A stretch of 64,000 nt of DNA from an uncultured Eubacteriales bacterium (GTDB lineage Bacteria > Bacillota > Clostridia > Oscillospirales > Acutalibacteraceae), in contig UQEU01000003.1 of the NCBI GenBank assembly GCA_900540085.1, forward strand, positions 62,001 to 126,000, in the 5' to 3' direction. The position numbers and the translations under genes were made by a program. The notes under the pieces were generated by a model. It was not told where the DNA came from. It saw nothing but the letters and a program-made list of their open reading frames with translations, and made no database searches. The first letter of the stretch is position 1. The number at the start of each line of letters is the position of its first letter. Shown here one piece after another: positions 17,506 through 24,799 of this stretch.

Positions 17506-17991
17506 TTGAAACTTGCACTCTATCCCGGCAGTTTTGACCCCGTTACACTTGGTCATTTAGACATCATTCACAGAGCTGCCGACATTTTCGACACGGTAAC
17601 GGTTCTCGTCACCGTCAACAGTTCTAAAAACAGTCCGCTTTTTTCGCTTGATGAAAGGATAGACCTTCTCAAGCGTTGCATAAAAAAAGAAAATGTTGAA
17701 ATTGATATTTGCGACGGTTTGCTTGTTGACTATGCAAAAAGTCACGGTGCTACGGCGATTGTCAAAGGTTTGCGTGCCGTTTCCGACTTTGACTATGAAT
17801 TTCAGCAGGCACTGACGAACAAAAGTCTTTACCCGTCCATCGAAACAGTTTTTTTAACTGCCCGTGCAGAAAATATGTTTCTGTCAAGCAGTATGGTTAA
17901 AGAAGTTTGCACTTTGGGCGGAGATATTTCAATGTTTGTCCCTAAAGAAATTGTAAATGATATTTATTTAAGATGTAAAGGAGAAGTTTAA
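17506..17991 (+). CDS. coaD: Phosphopantetheine adenylyltransferase
   Basis: Penultimate step of coenzyme A synthesis: 4'-phosphopantetheine plus ATP gives dephospho-CoA. 161 residues. Nucleotidyltransferase motif YPGSFDPVTLGHLDII (the TxGH form of HxGH) and the closing SSSMVKEV signature are intact; GLRAVSDFDYEFQQALTN is the substrate loop. Starts with TTG at 17506 behind AAAGGAAAG. Lies between rsmD and a coiled-coil gene, all on one transcript. Confidence 0.97.
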   Translation: MKLALYPGSFDPVTLGHLDIIHRAADIFDTVTVLVTVNSSKNSPLFSLDERIDLLKRCIKKENVEIDICDGLLVDYAKSHGATAIVKGLRAVSDFDYEFQQALTNKSLYPSIETVFLTARAENMFLSSSMVKEVCTLGGDISMFVPKEIVNDIYLRCKGEV

Positions 17992-17992
17992 A

Positions 17993-18559
17993 ATGACGAA
18001 TACCGATATTTTACTTGAAGACCTTGAAGATGTACTTGACGACGCTACAAGTATGCCGATGAGTAAAAAAAGTTTAGTAGATGTAGATAAGATAAAAAGA
18101 ATTATTGAGGACATTCGTCTTAATACACCTCAGGAAACAAAACAGGCAAAAGCAATTGTTGATTCAAAAAACAACATCATTGAGTCTGCTAAAAAAGAAG
18201 CCGCTGATACAATCAGACAGGCTCAAGAACAGGCAAGAGAACTTGTTGCAAGAGATGAAATCACAAAAACAGCTCAGGCAGAAGCAGCTCAAATCATCAA
18301 TGAAGCAAAAGAAACTGCACAAAACGGTCTTAACGAAGCAAAAAATCAGGCTTCTGAAATTCTTTCAAATGCAACAACACAGGCAAATGAAATGGTTGCT
18401 TCAGCTCAACAAAAGAGCAAAGAAATTTTGATGGCAGTTAACAACTATGCTGACGAAACATTACTTGAGATTGACTCTTCTCTTTACAAAGCACTTACAG
18501 ATGTAAGAAGAATAAGAAAAGGTATCTGTGAATCTCAAAACAGAAGTTCAAACAACTAA
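17993..18559 (+). CDS. Coiled-coil protein encoded downstream of coaD
   Basis: 188 residues, nearly all predicted helix and coiled coil, rich in Ala, Glu, Gln and Asn with heptad-like repeats from about residue 40 to 160 (EAAQIINEAKETAQNGLNEA and similar). Related sequences are often labelled as ATP synthase/V-type ATPase subunit H-like, but that reflects coiled-coil composition. No signal peptide or membrane segment. It begins one base after coaD and is followed by a strong terminator, so it belongs to the rsmD-coaD operon. A conserved clostridial gene of unknown function, possibly structural or DivIVA-like. Confidence 0.75.
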   Translation: MTNTDILLEDLEDVLDDATSMPMSKKSLVDVDKIKRIIEDIRLNTPQETKQAKAIVDSKNNIIESAKKEAADTIRQAQEQARELVARDEITKTAQAEAAQIINEAKETAQNGLNEAKNQASEILSNATTQANEMVASAQQKSKEILMAVNNYADETLLEIDSSLYKALTDVRRIRKGICESQNRSSNN

Positions 18560-18580
18560 ACAATTTCACACTGACACATA

Positions 18581-18608
18581 AAAAACACGCTTCACAGCGT
18601 GTTTTTTT
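18581..18608 (+). terminator. Terminator of the rsmD-coaD operon
   Basis: 10-bp stem AAAAACACGC/GCGTGTTTTT, 6-nt loop, T-run. Confidence 0.9.
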
Positions 18609-18646
18609 ACGCTTTATTTTTCATCTTTAATATTTTATAATAATGA

Positions 18647-18675
18647 TTGATAAACAAACAGTTTTAATATATAAT
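18647..18675 (+). promoter_or_regulatory. trmB promoter
   Basis: TTGATA at 18647-18652, 17-nt spacer, TATAAT at 18670-18675. Confidence 0.65.
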
Positions 18676-18703
18676 CAATTCATAAAAAAGGCGGTGCAAA
18701 GAT

Positions 18704-19381
18704 ATGAGAATGCGACACAAGAAAAACTTGGAAGAAAGACTTGAGAATGTAAGTGACATTTTATTTTCTCCCAAAAGGGAAAATCTCAATTATAACGAAA
18801 AAGAAGAAAAAATCATAGATTTTAAAAGTATATTCGGCAACGACAATCCTATCTACCTTGAAGTAGGATGCGGCTGCGGAGGATTTGGCTGCCAATTTGC
18901 AAAACAAAATCCGAATGCAAACATTATATGCGTTGAAAAAGTAAAAAATGTAATAGTAGTAGGCTGTGAAAAAGCAAAAAGTAAAAATCTTAAAAACATC
19001 AGATTTTTAAACACATCGGCAGAGTATTTATTGTCATATATTGAGAAAAACAGTATAGAAACAATATTTTTAAACTTTTCCTGCCCCTTTCCAAAGAAAA
19101 AATACGCCGCACACAGACTTACAAACGGCAGATTTTTGGAAATATATAAAAAATTACTTAAAGAAAATGCACCTATTTTTCAAAAAACAGACAATATGCA
19201 CTTTTTTGAATACTCAATAGAAGAATTCTCTAAAAACGGTTTTGAACTCAGCAATATTTCTTTGGACCTGCACAACAGCGATTTTGAAGGAAATATTGTA
19301 ACAGAATATGAAAAGAAATTTTCCGATGAAGGATTTCCGATTTACAGATTGGAAGCAAGAGTAAAAAAAACTGAATTATAA
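18704..19381 (+). CDS. trmB: tRNA (guanine46-N7)-methyltransferase, divergent
   Basis: 225-residue SAM-dependent methyltransferase of the TrmB family. N-terminus RMRHKKNLEERLE and the SAM motif YLEVGCGCGGF fit. The family's catalytic NFSDPWPK is here NFSCPFPKKKYAAHRLT, so Asp is Cys and Trp is Phe. QKTDNMHFFEYS and the closing TEYEKKFSDEGFPIYRLEA are typical. The two substitutions in the signature make activity less certain. Single gene with its own promoter. Confidence 0.87.
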   Translation: MRMRHKKNLEERLENVSDILFSPKRENLNYNEKEEKIIDFKSIFGNDNPIYLEVGCGCGGFGCQFAKQNPNANIICVEKVKNVIVVGCEKAKSKNLKNIRFLNTSAEYLLSYIEKNSIETIFLNFSCPFPKKKYAAHRLTNGRFLEIYKKLLKENAPIFQKTDNMHFFEYSIEEFSKNGFELSNISLDLHNSDFEGNIVTEYEKKFSDEGFPIYRLEARVKKTEL

Positions 19382-19438
19382 TAACAAAAAACATCAATAA
19401 ATGTATCAAAATTACAATGATTTATTATAAAAATCAGA

Positions 19439-19467
19439 TTGACCGCACACTGTTGCCGTGTTATATT
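19439..19467 (+). promoter_or_regulatory. Promoter of the ThrE-type exporter genes
   Basis: TTGACC at 19439-19444, 17-nt spacer, TATATT at 19462-19467. Confidence 0.55.
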
Positions 19468-19503
19468 TATTTTTGAAAAAGAAGGTTTAAGGAGGCATGT
19501 AAT

Positions 19504-20271
19504 ATGACAAAATCCGAGAGTGAGGAATTTCTCGAAAATGTGCTTGAAATAGGCCGTCGTTTAGTACAAACAGGTGCAGAAGCACAGCGTGTCGAAGACA
19601 CTATAAGAAGAATTTGTTTTGCCTACGGTTTTGTTTCCTGCGAAGTTTACGCAGTTGCATCTCTAATCGTAGTTACAATAAAGGACGCAGCAAACCATCA
19701 CTTTACGCAGTCTGTCAGAATTACATCTACTGCAACCGACCTCGGAAAATTAGAGGAATTAAACGCATATTCGAGAAAGATATGCGTCGAAAAGCCCGAA
19801 ATATCTGAAATTACAAAATATTTGACAAACTACACAAAGCCCAAATCAAACATACTTATCAAGTGTTTGGGATATATGCTTGCAGCAGGCGGTTTCGCCG
19901 TATTTTTCGGAGGCAGTCTGTTAGACGGTCTTGCAGCGGCAACTACTGCAATAGCTATTTATTTTATGGACTACAACTTTAAATTAAGAAATATCAACGG
20001 CGTTGTCTATACATTTGTAGCAAGTCTTTTTTCGGGTTGCATTGCAATTTTATTTACGCATTTCGGGTTTGGAAATAATGTCGATAAAGTAATCATCGGA
20101 GATATAATGCTTTTTATTCCCGGTCTGATAGTCGTAAACAGTGTAAAGGAAATGTTTACAAGAGATATAGTAACAGGACTTTATAAATTGATTGAAGCGG
20201 CACTGATAACAGTAGCCATTGCGGCAGGTTTCGGTCTTTCTTTTGTGCTTTTCGGAGGTAATTTTGTATGA
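19504..20271 (+). CDS. Threonine/serine exporter family, N-terminal subunit (DUF1212)
   Basis: 255-residue membrane protein corresponding to the N-terminal half of Corynebacterium ThrE. The cytoplasmic region starts with the family signature GRRLVQTGAEAQRVEDTI and CSYG-like CFAYGF, followed by about five hydrophobic segments from residue 120 on, including MLFIPGLIVVNSVKEMFTRD. AGGAGG near 19490 precedes the ATG. The stop overlaps the next gene's ATG (ATGA), so the two halves are translationally coupled. Confidence 0.9.
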   Translation: MTKSESEEFLENVLEIGRRLVQTGAEAQRVEDTIRRICFAYGFVSCEVYAVASLIVVTIKDAANHHFTQSVRITSTATDLGKLEELNAYSRKICVEKPEISEITKYLTNYTKPKSNILIKCLGYMLAAGGFAVFFGGSLLDGLAAATTAIAIYFMDYNFKLRNINGVVYTFVASLFSGCIAILFTHFGFGNNVDKVIIGDIMLFIPGLIVVNSVKEMFTRDIVTGLYKLIEAALITVAIAAGFGLSFVLFGGNFV

Positions 20272-20753
20272 AACAAGAAATTATACAGATAATCACTGCC
20301 GGAATAGGCACACTCGGGTTTTCGATTTATTTCAGAGTAAGCAAAAGAAATGTTGTTGCTTCAACTTTGGGCGGTTCGCTTGGCTGGATTGTTTATTTAA
20401 TTATTTTTCACACTTTTAACAGCCTTTTCTTTGCCAATTTCATAGCGGCTTTTGTCGTGTATGTTTACTCGGAAATTATGGCAAGGGTTTTGAAATCTCC
20501 CGTAAATATCTTTCTCGTCACGGGAATTATACCTCTTATTCCCGGAGGTTCGCTTTACTATACAATGGCGGCACTTCTTGAAAAGGACGGAGAGATGTTC
20601 AAAAGCAAAGGTGTTGATACTGCACTTGTAACAGTCGGTCTTGCGGTGGGAATTGTCGTTTCGGCAATCATTTCAAGAACAATAGTGTCAAAAATCGAGG
20701 AAAAACGGCAAACTAAAAAAATCGTAGATACTAACTATGAAATCAAAAAATAA
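20268..20753 (+). CDS. Threonine/serine exporter family, C-terminal subunit (DUF3815)
   Basis: 161-residue membrane protein equivalent to the C-terminal half of ThrE, with four to five transmembrane segments and the family motif GIIPLIPGGSLYYTMAALL. It must pair with the preceding product to make a complete transporter. The 4-nt overlap supports equal synthesis. The exported amino acid is inferred from the family only. Followed by a terminator. Confidence 0.9.
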   Translation: MKQEIIQIITAGIGTLGFSIYFRVSKRNVVASTLGGSLGWIVYLIIFHTFNSLFFANFIAAFVVYVYSEIMARVLKSPVNIFLVTGIIPLIPGGSLYYTMAALLEKDGEMFKSKGVDTALVTVGLAVGIVVSAIISRTIVSKIEEKRQTKKIVDTNYEIKK

Positions 20754-20758
20754 GCGAC

Positions 20759-20806
20759 AAATCTCCTACGGTAAACAATTCAGCGTTTCAGTAGGAGATT
20801 TTTTAT
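20759..20806 (+). terminator. Terminator of the exporter genes
   Basis: 11-bp stem AAATCTCCTAC/GTAGGAGATTT around a 21-nt loop, then a long T-run. Confidence 0.85.
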
Positions 20807-20881
20807 TTTTTAATTATCTTTGCTTTTATGATGTTTTAATATTATAATAAATTTATAATAACATTAAAAATATTATTTAAT

Positions 20882-20913
20882 ACCCCGATTTTTAATTTAT
20901 AAATCCGTATTCT
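20882..20913 (+). promoter_or_regulatory. Candidate SigI-type promoter of sigI
   Basis: ACCCCG at 20882-20887, 18-nt spacer, CGTATTCT at 20906-20913. SigI promoters in Bacillus and Clostridium have a C-rich -35 and a CG-starting -10. The same pair with the same spacing recurs at 22469-22500, before the lipoprotein gene, and nowhere else that I found in the window. This suggests autoregulation. Confidence 0.55.
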
Positions 20914-20932
20914 TACAATGAGGGAAATTTAT

Positions 20933-21652
20933 ATGAGTGAACATTTAATAGTAAAAAAAGTTTACGATGCAAAAAGCGATATGCAAATTGCTGACGAACT
21001 CATAAAAGAATATATGCCGTTTATAAAGTCTGAAACTTCAAAATTTTTACACAGAGTTCCGACTTATGATGACGATGAATTAAGTATATCAATGATAGCT
21101 TTTCACGAAGCAATCAGAAGTTATTCAAGAACACGAGGCTCGTTTTTGAAATATGCGTCTGTCATAATCAAAAACAGGCTCATTGACTATGCAAGAAAAG
21201 AACAAAAGCAAAACGGTGTATTGTCTATCGAAATGCTTGGAGAAGAGCGTGAAACTTCCGTTGAAAACAATATGCCCGATGAAAAGGATGAGATTGCAGA
21301 GTATGAAATGCGTGATGCAACAAAATTCGAAATAGTCGAACTTGTACGGCAGATGGAACCTTTCGGTGTTTCTTTAAGCGATGTTGCAGACAACTGCCCA
21401 AAACAACAAAAAACGATAAAAGCCTGTGCCGATGCAATAGAGTATGCAAAACAACACCCCGAACTGCTTGACGAGTTTTTAAGAACTAAAAGACTTCCGA
21501 TGGCAGAACTTACAAAAGGCAGCGGTGCAGAAAGAAAAACACTTGAAAGACACAGAAAGTATCTTGTGGCATTACTTTTAATTTATACAAACGGTTATGA
21601 AATCATACGAGGACATATCAAACAGGTCTTGAAAGGAGGTTTGATAAAATGA
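20933..21652 (+). CDS. sigI: RNA polymerase sigma-I factor
   Basis: Alternative sigma factor of 239 residues. Region 2 is visible as SMIAFHEAIRSYSRTRGSFLKYASVIIKNRLIDYARKE, and the SigI-specific C-terminal domain ends with KTLERHRKYLVALLLIYTNGYEIIRGHIK. The ATG at 20933 is chosen over one at 20918, because GAGGGA (20920-20925) sits at the right distance from it. The last codons overlap rsgI by ATGA, the standard sigI-rsgI arrangement in which the anti-sigma factor is translationally coupled. Controls cell-wall or polysaccharide responses in relatives; the signal here is unknown. Confidence 0.92.
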   Translation: MSEHLIVKKVYDAKSDMQIADELIKEYMPFIKSETSKFLHRVPTYDDDELSISMIAFHEAIRSYSRTRGSFLKYASVIIKNRLIDYARKEQKQNGVLSIEMLGEERETSVENNMPDEKDEIAEYEMRDATKFEIVELVRQMEPFGVSLSDVADNCPKQQKTIKACADAIEYAKQHPELLDEFLRTKRLPMAELTKGSGAERKTLERHRKYLVALLLIYTNGYEIIRGHIKQVLKGGLIK

Positions 21653-22443
21653 AATACATAGTAATGGAATGTCATACAAGTTACGCCGTACTTTTAGATG
21701 AAAACGGTGTATTTTTAAAAGCGGCAAACCTACACTATGAAGTAGGTCAAACAGTTTCAAACCCCGTTTTAATGCAGGAAAATCAAACATCTAAAGATAA
21801 AACCCAAAAAGCAATCAAAAACACTTTGATTGCAATCGCTGCGTGTCTTGTATTGATTTTTTCAACAGAATACTATCAATACACAACCACGCCCTACTCT
21901 ACAATATTGCTTTCAATAAATCCGCAAGTACAAATGCAACTTAATAAAAAAGGAAATGTTGTAGAAATTACAGGTACAAACGAAGACGGAAAAACTTTGC
22001 TTAACGGCTACAACGCAAAGGGAAAATCCAAAACAACCGTTGCAGACGAACTCGTAGAAAGAGCCGTTGAAATGGGATTTTTAAAAGACGGCGGCAATGT
22101 TACATTTTCAATTGACACTCCGGATAAAGATTTATATAAAAAATATGAAAATGAATTAAAAAGTTCCGTCAATCCCGACAACGAAAACAGTATCAATATA
22201 AATATCATTATTAAAGATAAAAATGAAATTGACGATAACGATGATGAAAACGACGACAACGACAATAATGATGAAGATACAGACGATGATGATACTGATA
22301 ACGACGGCAAAGATAAAAACGGCAATGAAAATGAAGACGACAAATATAAAGACGACGACAATGACAACGATAAAGATAATGATAATGACGATGATGACGA
22401 CAATGGCAACGGCGATAAAAACAACGACGATGACGATGATTAA
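21649..22443 (+). CDS. rsgI: Anti-sigma-I factor RsgI with Asp-rich extracellular tail
   Basis: Single-pass membrane anti-sigma factor of 264 residues. Residues 1-50 form the cytoplasmic SigI-binding domain (MECHTSYAVLLDENGVFLKA), 58-72 the membrane helix. Residues 83-188 form the extracellular SEAL-like domain with SINPQVQ; Asn91-Pro92 is the autoproteolysis site known in this family. The tail (194-264) is almost only Asp, Asn, Lys, Glu and Gly, more than half of it Asp or Glu. Clostridial RsgI proteins usually end in carbohydrate-binding or protease domains; none is present here. AAAGGAGG precedes the ATG. Signal detection by charge, metal or wall binding is only a guess. Confidence 0.9.
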   Translation: MKYIVMECHTSYAVLLDENGVFLKAANLHYEVGQTVSNPVLMQENQTSKDKTQKAIKNTLIAIAACLVLIFSTEYYQYTTTPYSTILLSINPQVQMQLNKKGNVVEITGTNEDGKTLLNGYNAKGKSKTTVADELVERAVEMGFLKDGGNVTFSIDTPDKDLYKKYENELKSSVNPDNENSININIIIKDKNEIDDNDDENDDNDNNDEDTDDDDTDNDGKDKNGNENEDDKYKDDDNDNDKDNDNDDDDDNGNGDKNNDDDDD

Positions 22444-22468
22444 AAATTTTTAAAAAATTTTCCAAACT

Positions 22469-22500
22469 ACCCCATTTTAAAAAAACTCCTTTCGTATTCT
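22469..22500 (+). promoter_or_regulatory. Candidate SigI-type promoter of the SEAL/PepSY lipoprotein
   Basis: ACCCCA at 22469-22474, 18-nt spacer, CGTATTCT at 22493-22500, matching the element before sigI in both boxes and in spacing. The -10 box overlaps the left arm of the hairpin at 22481-22530. Confidence 0.55.
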
Positions 22501-22530
22501 ATTAATGAAAACAAAACGAAAGGAGTTTTT
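22481..22530 (+). promoter_or_regulatory. 15-bp hairpin masking the ribosome site (and possible terminator of rsgI)
   Basis: Arms 22481-22495 (AAAAACTCCTTTCGT) and 22516-22530 are perfectly complementary with a 20-nt loop. The right arm contains the Shine-Dalgarno AAAGGAG of the gene starting at 22534 and ends in five T. In a transcript read through from rsgI it could terminate or hide the ribosome site. A transcript begun at the SigI-type promoter would start past the left arm and stay open. Confidence 0.6.
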
Positions 22531-22533
22531 ATT

Positions 22534-23634
22534 ATGAAAACAAATAAACAAAAAATTGCAGCCGTTATATCTGTATTACTTATTTTTACAATGATTTTTG
22601 CGGGATGTGTAAAATCTCGTGAAAAAAGCACAGACGCAAAAATAGGAGCAGTAACTTTAAGCATTAACCCTGAAATAAAAATAGAATATGATAAAAACGG
22701 TAATGTAACAAACTTAGTCGGCATAAACGACGACGGAAAAGCAGTTGTACAAAATCTTGCAAACTATGAAAACAAAGATTGCAACGAAGTTTTAAACCAA
22801 CTTGTAAAAGAGATTTACAACAAAGGCTATTTTGAAAAAGAAATAGACGGCAATGACAGAAACATAGTTTTAAAACTTGAACCGAATTCAAAATTGCCAA
22901 ACGACAGATTTCTTGAAGATTTGGAAAATTCAGTTTCAAACGCTTCAAACGAACTTAAACTCAATTCAAAAATCATAGAAATCGATAAAGATGATTTTGA
23001 TGAAAAATATGCGACCGACAAAGCACCTTCAAACTATATTTCTCTTGAAAAAGCAAAAGAAATCGCACTTGCACAAGCCGGTATAAATTCTTCACAAGCA
23101 AAATTCACAGAAAAAGATTTTGATTTTGAAAAAAATGTTCCTGTTTACGATTTGGAATTTATTGCAAACAATATTAAATATGAATACAATATTGACGCAA
23201 TCACAGGAAAAGTTGTAAGTGCCGAACATGAAAATATCCTTGCCGACAACAAAGACGATATTTACGACAACGATGATGCAGATGACAAGTATGATGACGA
23301 CAGATACGACGATGACCGTTATGATAAAGATGATGATATAGAAGTCGTTCCGTCAAAAAAAGAAGAAAAGTATATTTCAAAAGATAAGGCAAAAAGCATC
23401 GCACTCAATCGTGCAAAGCTTAATGAAAACAATGTAAAATTCACTTCTGTAAAACTTGACCGTGAAAACGGCAAAACAGTATATGAAATTGAGTTTACTT
23501 CAAACGGTTTTGAATACGATTGCGATGTAAATGCAATAAACGGAAAAGTTATCGACTTTGATAAAGACAGAATAGAAAAATATGACATCGACGACAAATA
23601 TGACAAAGACGACGATGACAGATACGATGACTGA
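22534..23634 (+). CDS. Lipoprotein with RsgI-like SEAL domain and two PepSY domains
   Basis: 366-residue predicted surface lipoprotein. Lipobox FAGC with Cys25. Residues 37-150 resemble the extracellular domain of the adjacent RsgI: TLSINPEIKIEYDKNGNV against LLSINPQVQMQLNKKGNV, including the Asn-Pro pair (45-46). Two PepSY-type repeats follow (168-228 and 279-345; EKAKEIALAQAG, DAITGKVV and DKAKSIALNRAK, NAINGKVI). An Asp/Tyr/Lys-rich linker (239-270) separates them and a similar tail ends the protein. It has no cytoplasmic SigI-binding domain. I infer that it arose by duplication from rsgI and modulates that pathway, perhaps by competing for the same ligand or protease. Confidence 0.8.
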   Translation: MKTNKQKIAAVISVLLIFTMIFAGCVKSREKSTDAKIGAVTLSINPEIKIEYDKNGNVTNLVGINDDGKAVVQNLANYENKDCNEVLNQLVKEIYNKGYFEKEIDGNDRNIVLKLEPNSKLPNDRFLEDLENSVSNASNELKLNSKIIEIDKDDFDEKYATDKAPSNYISLEKAKEIALAQAGINSSQAKFTEKDFDFEKNVPVYDLEFIANNIKYEYNIDAITGKVVSAEHENILADNKDDIYDNDDADDKYDDDRYDDDRYDKDDDIEVVPSKKEEKYISKDKAKSIALNRAKLNENNVKFTSVKLDRENGKTVYEIEFTSNGFEYDCDVNAINGKVIDFDKDRIEKYDIDDKYDKDDDDRYDD

Positions 23635-23757
23635 AAACCGTCAATCATAAACAAAAATAATAAATAAACTAAAAAACTACGGGTATTGAAATGCTATAAT
23701 AAGTTATACAAACCATATAAAACGAACAACTTGTTACAATAATAAAGTTCAATCAAA

Positions 23758-23794
23758 AAAACTGACTTCGCTTTTCAAACGAAGTCAGTTTTTA
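23758..23794. terminator. Bidirectional terminator between the lipoprotein gene and radC
   Basis: Stem ACTGACTTCG/CGAAGTCAGT with a 9-nt loop, A-run on the left and T-run on the right. It lies 125 nt after the lipoprotein stop; nothing recognisable sits between. Confidence 0.8.
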
Positions 23795-23834
23795 TTAGAT
23801 ATATTGAATTTTAAATAAGACCTGTTATAAACAA

Positions 23835-24539
23835 TCATTCTTTTAAATATATCATATATTTAATATTGCTGCGCATAGACAAAACGCCTTCTTCTCCTAC
23901 AATAACATGGTCAATCAAATTTACCTTTAATTCACTTATATATTTACGAAGTTTCATAGTTAAATTGAGGTCTTTTCTTGACGGCTCGCAATGTCCGTTA
24001 GGATGATTGTGAGCAATTACAATTGACGATGCCGAGTCTTTTATAACAAACTCAACTATCTTTCTGATGTTAACAGGAGAATGATTTACAGTACCTTCAT
24101 TGCAAAGATGCGTTTCTATTATCTCATTTGAATTGTTAAGCGTTGTAACATAAAACTTCTCGACAGTTTCATACATCATAAGCGATTGATAATATTGTTT
24201 AATAACATCCACAGAATCAAATTTTAAAATATCTACGCTTTTATTGTTCGCTACTCTTTTATTGAGAATATTATGCAATTTAAGTAAAACAGCTGTATTT
24301 TTCCCAACACCGTTTACTTTTGTTAAACTCGAAACATCGGCATTAAAAATATTTTCCAAAGTGCCGAAAGTGTTGAAAAGTTCGTATGAAATCTCTTTCA
24401 CATCTTTTCTTGGTATTGCATAAGTCAACAAAAGTTCAACCAATTTATAGTCGGGCATACTTTCAAATCCACCGTTTAAAAACTCGTCCCTAAGCCTTTG
24501 TCTATGCCCCTCTCGGCTGAGATTTGGCAAATCTAACAC
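23835..24539 (-). CDS. radC: RadC/YeeS-type JAB-domain protein
   Basis: 234 residues. The N-terminal helix-hairpin-helix part (FNADVSSLTKVNGVGKNTAVLL) is joined to a C-terminal JAMM/JAB metalloprotease-like domain whose zinc motif AHNHPNGHCEPSRKD is complete. The RadC name is historical; a role in DNA repair is unproven, and the biochemical substrate is unknown. ATG at 24539. Monocistronic. Confidence 0.92.
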   Translation of the reverse strand: MLDLPNLSREGHRQRLRDEFLNGGFESMPDYKLVELLLTYAIPRKDVKEISYELFNTFGTLENIFNADVSSLTKVNGVGKNTAVLLKLHNILNKRVANNKSVDILKFDSVDVIKQYYQSLMMYETVEKFYVTTLNNSNEIIETHLCNEGTVNHSPVNIRKIVEFVIKDSASSIVIAHNHPNGHCEPSRKDLNLTMKLRKYISELKVNLIDHVIVGEEGVLSMRSNIKYMIYLKE

Positions 24540-24799
24540 CTCTTAACAACAATTATTTTTCTAAATAATTTTAGCATAATAAAATTTCAAATTCAAGAAA
24601 TTTAACTAATTTTTGACAACTTTTTTAATATTCGTAAATCCTATTATTATATAAATTTTCACTAATATTTTTGTAAAATAAACAGTCATATCGCAATATC
24701 GATATGGCTTTATTTTTTCAACAAAAACAAAATACTTATGGAAAAAAAATAAAATATGTTATATAATATTTATTACAGAATATTTTGGGAGTAATTGTT
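24540..24799. other. Intergenic region radC/murI with an unassigned hairpin
   Basis: 245-260 bp of AT-rich DNA between divergent genes. It contains AGTCATATCG/CGATATGGCT (about 24684-24710, one G-U) followed by TTTATTTTTT, a terminator-like hairpin in plus orientation with no recognised gene before it. TATAAT at 24762-24767 is the likely murI -10 and lies downstream of the hairpin. Confidence 0.4.

Noticed and set aside
22230..22440. Possible CRISPR or tandem repeat in the GAC/GAT-rich stretch
   Set aside because: There are no regular repeat-spacer units; it is irregular codon repetition encoding Asp and Asn.
22008..22465. Open frames on the minus strand and in other frames opposite the RsgI acidic tail (Ser/Leu-rich and His/Arg-rich proteins)
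   Set aside because: They are mirror images of the GAT/GAC-rich low-complexity coding sequence and have no ribosome site or family signature.
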